NCBI RefSeq assembly: GCF_031877795.1
Contig: NC_133946.1
Location: 13,119,144-13,183,143 of the forward strand
Length of the DNA: 64,000 nt
Direction of reading: 5' to 3'
Source: Strix aluco
Taxonomy: Eukaryota; Chordata; Aves; Strigiformes; Strigidae
The position numbers and the translations under genes are program-made. Below are positions 52,476 to 64,000 of the stretch, piece after piece. Below the pieces are notes generated by a model. That model was given only the letters and a program-made list of their open reading frames with translations. It did not search any database and was not told the DNA's origin. Positions within the stretch are counted from its first letter, which is position 1; the number at the start of each line of letters is the position of its first letter.

Positions 52476-54051
52476 TTGAAGGTTTACAGGACATTTCATG
52501 AAATTGCATATTTAAAACTGTAAAATGTTACGGGCCAAATTTATTAGATCAATGAAAGCAATCCTGAAAGACACTAGGATTTACTTGGTAGTCATATTTA
52601 TGAATGTAAGACCCATTAATTTCTTCAATACATCCTATAGCTTTTTTAAAAATAAATTGCTGTTGTTGAAAAAAATAATATTGTGATTTTTGTAAAATGT
52701 GCTTCCCATCAATAACTAAGGGTGGAAGTTCTGCCATGAAGCTTCTTGAACAGGAGGTGAATATCTTAAAGACTGAACCGTGATCATGTAATACACTTAA
52801 AAGAGATATTTGAGACACCAAAGGTAAGATTTCATTAATTGCTGCGCTAGTGTCCATAGACTGAAAAACAAACAAAAGCACCATCTCTGTTCCATGGTAA
52901 CTCATCATGTATGTTATTTAACAATTTTATAATTTGACAGAAATCTTACAGCTCTTGACCAAAACATTGTGGAAATATTTATATTTTATTTTCCTCTAAA
53001 TTCCTGCTAAGCTGCTGTTGCCAGAAATATAAACTAGCAGTTCAACAGAGGTCAAAACCAGTTTATGTCAAGGGAAATCCCTGACTAAGACTGCTTTGTT
53101 TGCTGATCTTTGATAGGCAGAGACAGTTACTACAGCCTAGGTTTTCATTTCTTCCTTCTTCCAATTCTCATCTTTCCCCCTCACCACCCTCCCCCATTCT
53201 ATTCAGAACTATTGAAACAATTAAATACAGTCATCATGGAAAGTGGAGGGTTGTTTCTTTCCTCTGCTTGTTTGCTGTAGTGCTCTAGAAGGGAAGAAGT
53301 CCTCTTGTGTGTCCATAGGATTTCTAACAAGGGGAAACATCAGCCCATAAGCAGTCTTTCCATTTTTTTTATAGATGTCTGTTTCAGAAATTGTTATAAA
53401 TCTGAAGAATGGTGGAAATCTTGTTTTTGAGGTTAAATTACTACTGTTCTGTCTTTAACTTACTGTAACTTACTGTATTACTTGGAAACGTGTTATTGTT
53501 GAGCTGAACAGAAAAGATCTCAGGACTTTATAATGACAGCACTATATTATAAATATTGCAGTGACACACGTAAAATAGTATTTGCTGTTAGCTGTAAGCA
53601 TAGTTTTTTTTCTTGGGGTATTGAATTGGTCAGAAGTCTCATTTGAGTAATGTATTACAGTTTTCATTCCTAGTTGCTGAAAAGTTGTGTTTTATGTTGT
53701 TTCAAATATTGGTACTTGTTTAGACTGTCTGTAAAAGCTGTTGATAATGCATTGAATGGAAGAGACTTTAAGCTAAATCCAAATTTAGCCCTTGTTTTGA
53801 ACTCATAGTAGTTTTCTATATTTTAAAAATGTATATCCTTTGAAAGCTTGAGAGCTTGTTGTAGTAAACACTGGCAGTATTTGTGGGAGGTCAATTGTCT
53901 TTTGCCTCCTGTTCATAAAATACTAAGTGAATTGGGGTTCTATGTCATCACTGCAGCTGGAACACTATTAATTATATATATTGTTATTACATTAAAAGAA
54001 ACTAAAATCAGAAATAACAAAATCGTTACATTCTCTCTTTATTGATATTAG

Positions 54052-64000
<9,949 letters not shown>

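Noticed and set aside
52549..52908. 119-codon minus-strand frame
   Set aside because: No known domain or repeat protein is recognised and no splice or promoter context is seen. It was left out as a gene, though it is one of the longer frames.

Overview
The window looks like vertebrate nuclear DNA, most likely from a bird or another archosaur or turtle-like reptile. It is AT-rich, with short exons, canonical GT-AG splice sites and long introns. The recognisable repeats are old CR1 LINE fragments, a Penelope-like element and palindromic MITE-like sequences, and I saw no Alu, B1 or L1. The species is inferred from this repeat content; nothing identifies it directly.

Left part (1 to about 14.3 kb): the 3' half of TRIM66 on the + strand. 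Nine coding exons splice in phase into a 465-residue C-terminal segment plus stop (168-11417). It holds a C4HC3 PHD finger, a bromodomain and a basic tail. Upstream exons (RING, B-box, coiled coil) lie off the left edge. A probable long 3' UTR ends near 14.3 kb, and an intronic polyadenylation signal at 11209 could give a shorter isoform.

Middle (about 14.3 to 54 kb): no confidently recognised complete gene. It contains a decayed Penelope-like reverse transcriptase fragment on the minus strand (15483-15950), an LTR-like segment (about 17.5-18.3 kb), a CpG-dense block (21.54-21.83 kb) that could be the STK33 promoter, and two possible small 5' coding exons of STK33 (24961-24978 and 27595-27702). 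Two diverged copies of a roughly 22-bp minisatellite family lie in opposite orientation (45.4 kb and 51.6 kb), and there are several hairpin-forming palindromes.

Right part (54 to 60 kb and beyond): three exons of STK33 on the + strand (54055-54190, 55214-55297, 59682-59757), in the same order and orientation relative to TRIM66 as in mammals. This copy is abnormal. The catalytic HRD aspartate is tyrosine, the exon end before the DFG exon is 5 nt short, no convincing DFG/activation-loop exon is visible, the APE alanine reads as aspartate, and no convincing glycine-loop/VAIK exons were found. The phases still allow exon 55214-55297 to splice in frame straight to exon 59682-59757. The locus is therefore either a decaying STK33 pseudogene or a lineage-specific pseudokinase without an activation segment. 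This is the most interesting signal in the window. The remaining C-terminal STK33 exons would lie beyond 64 kb.
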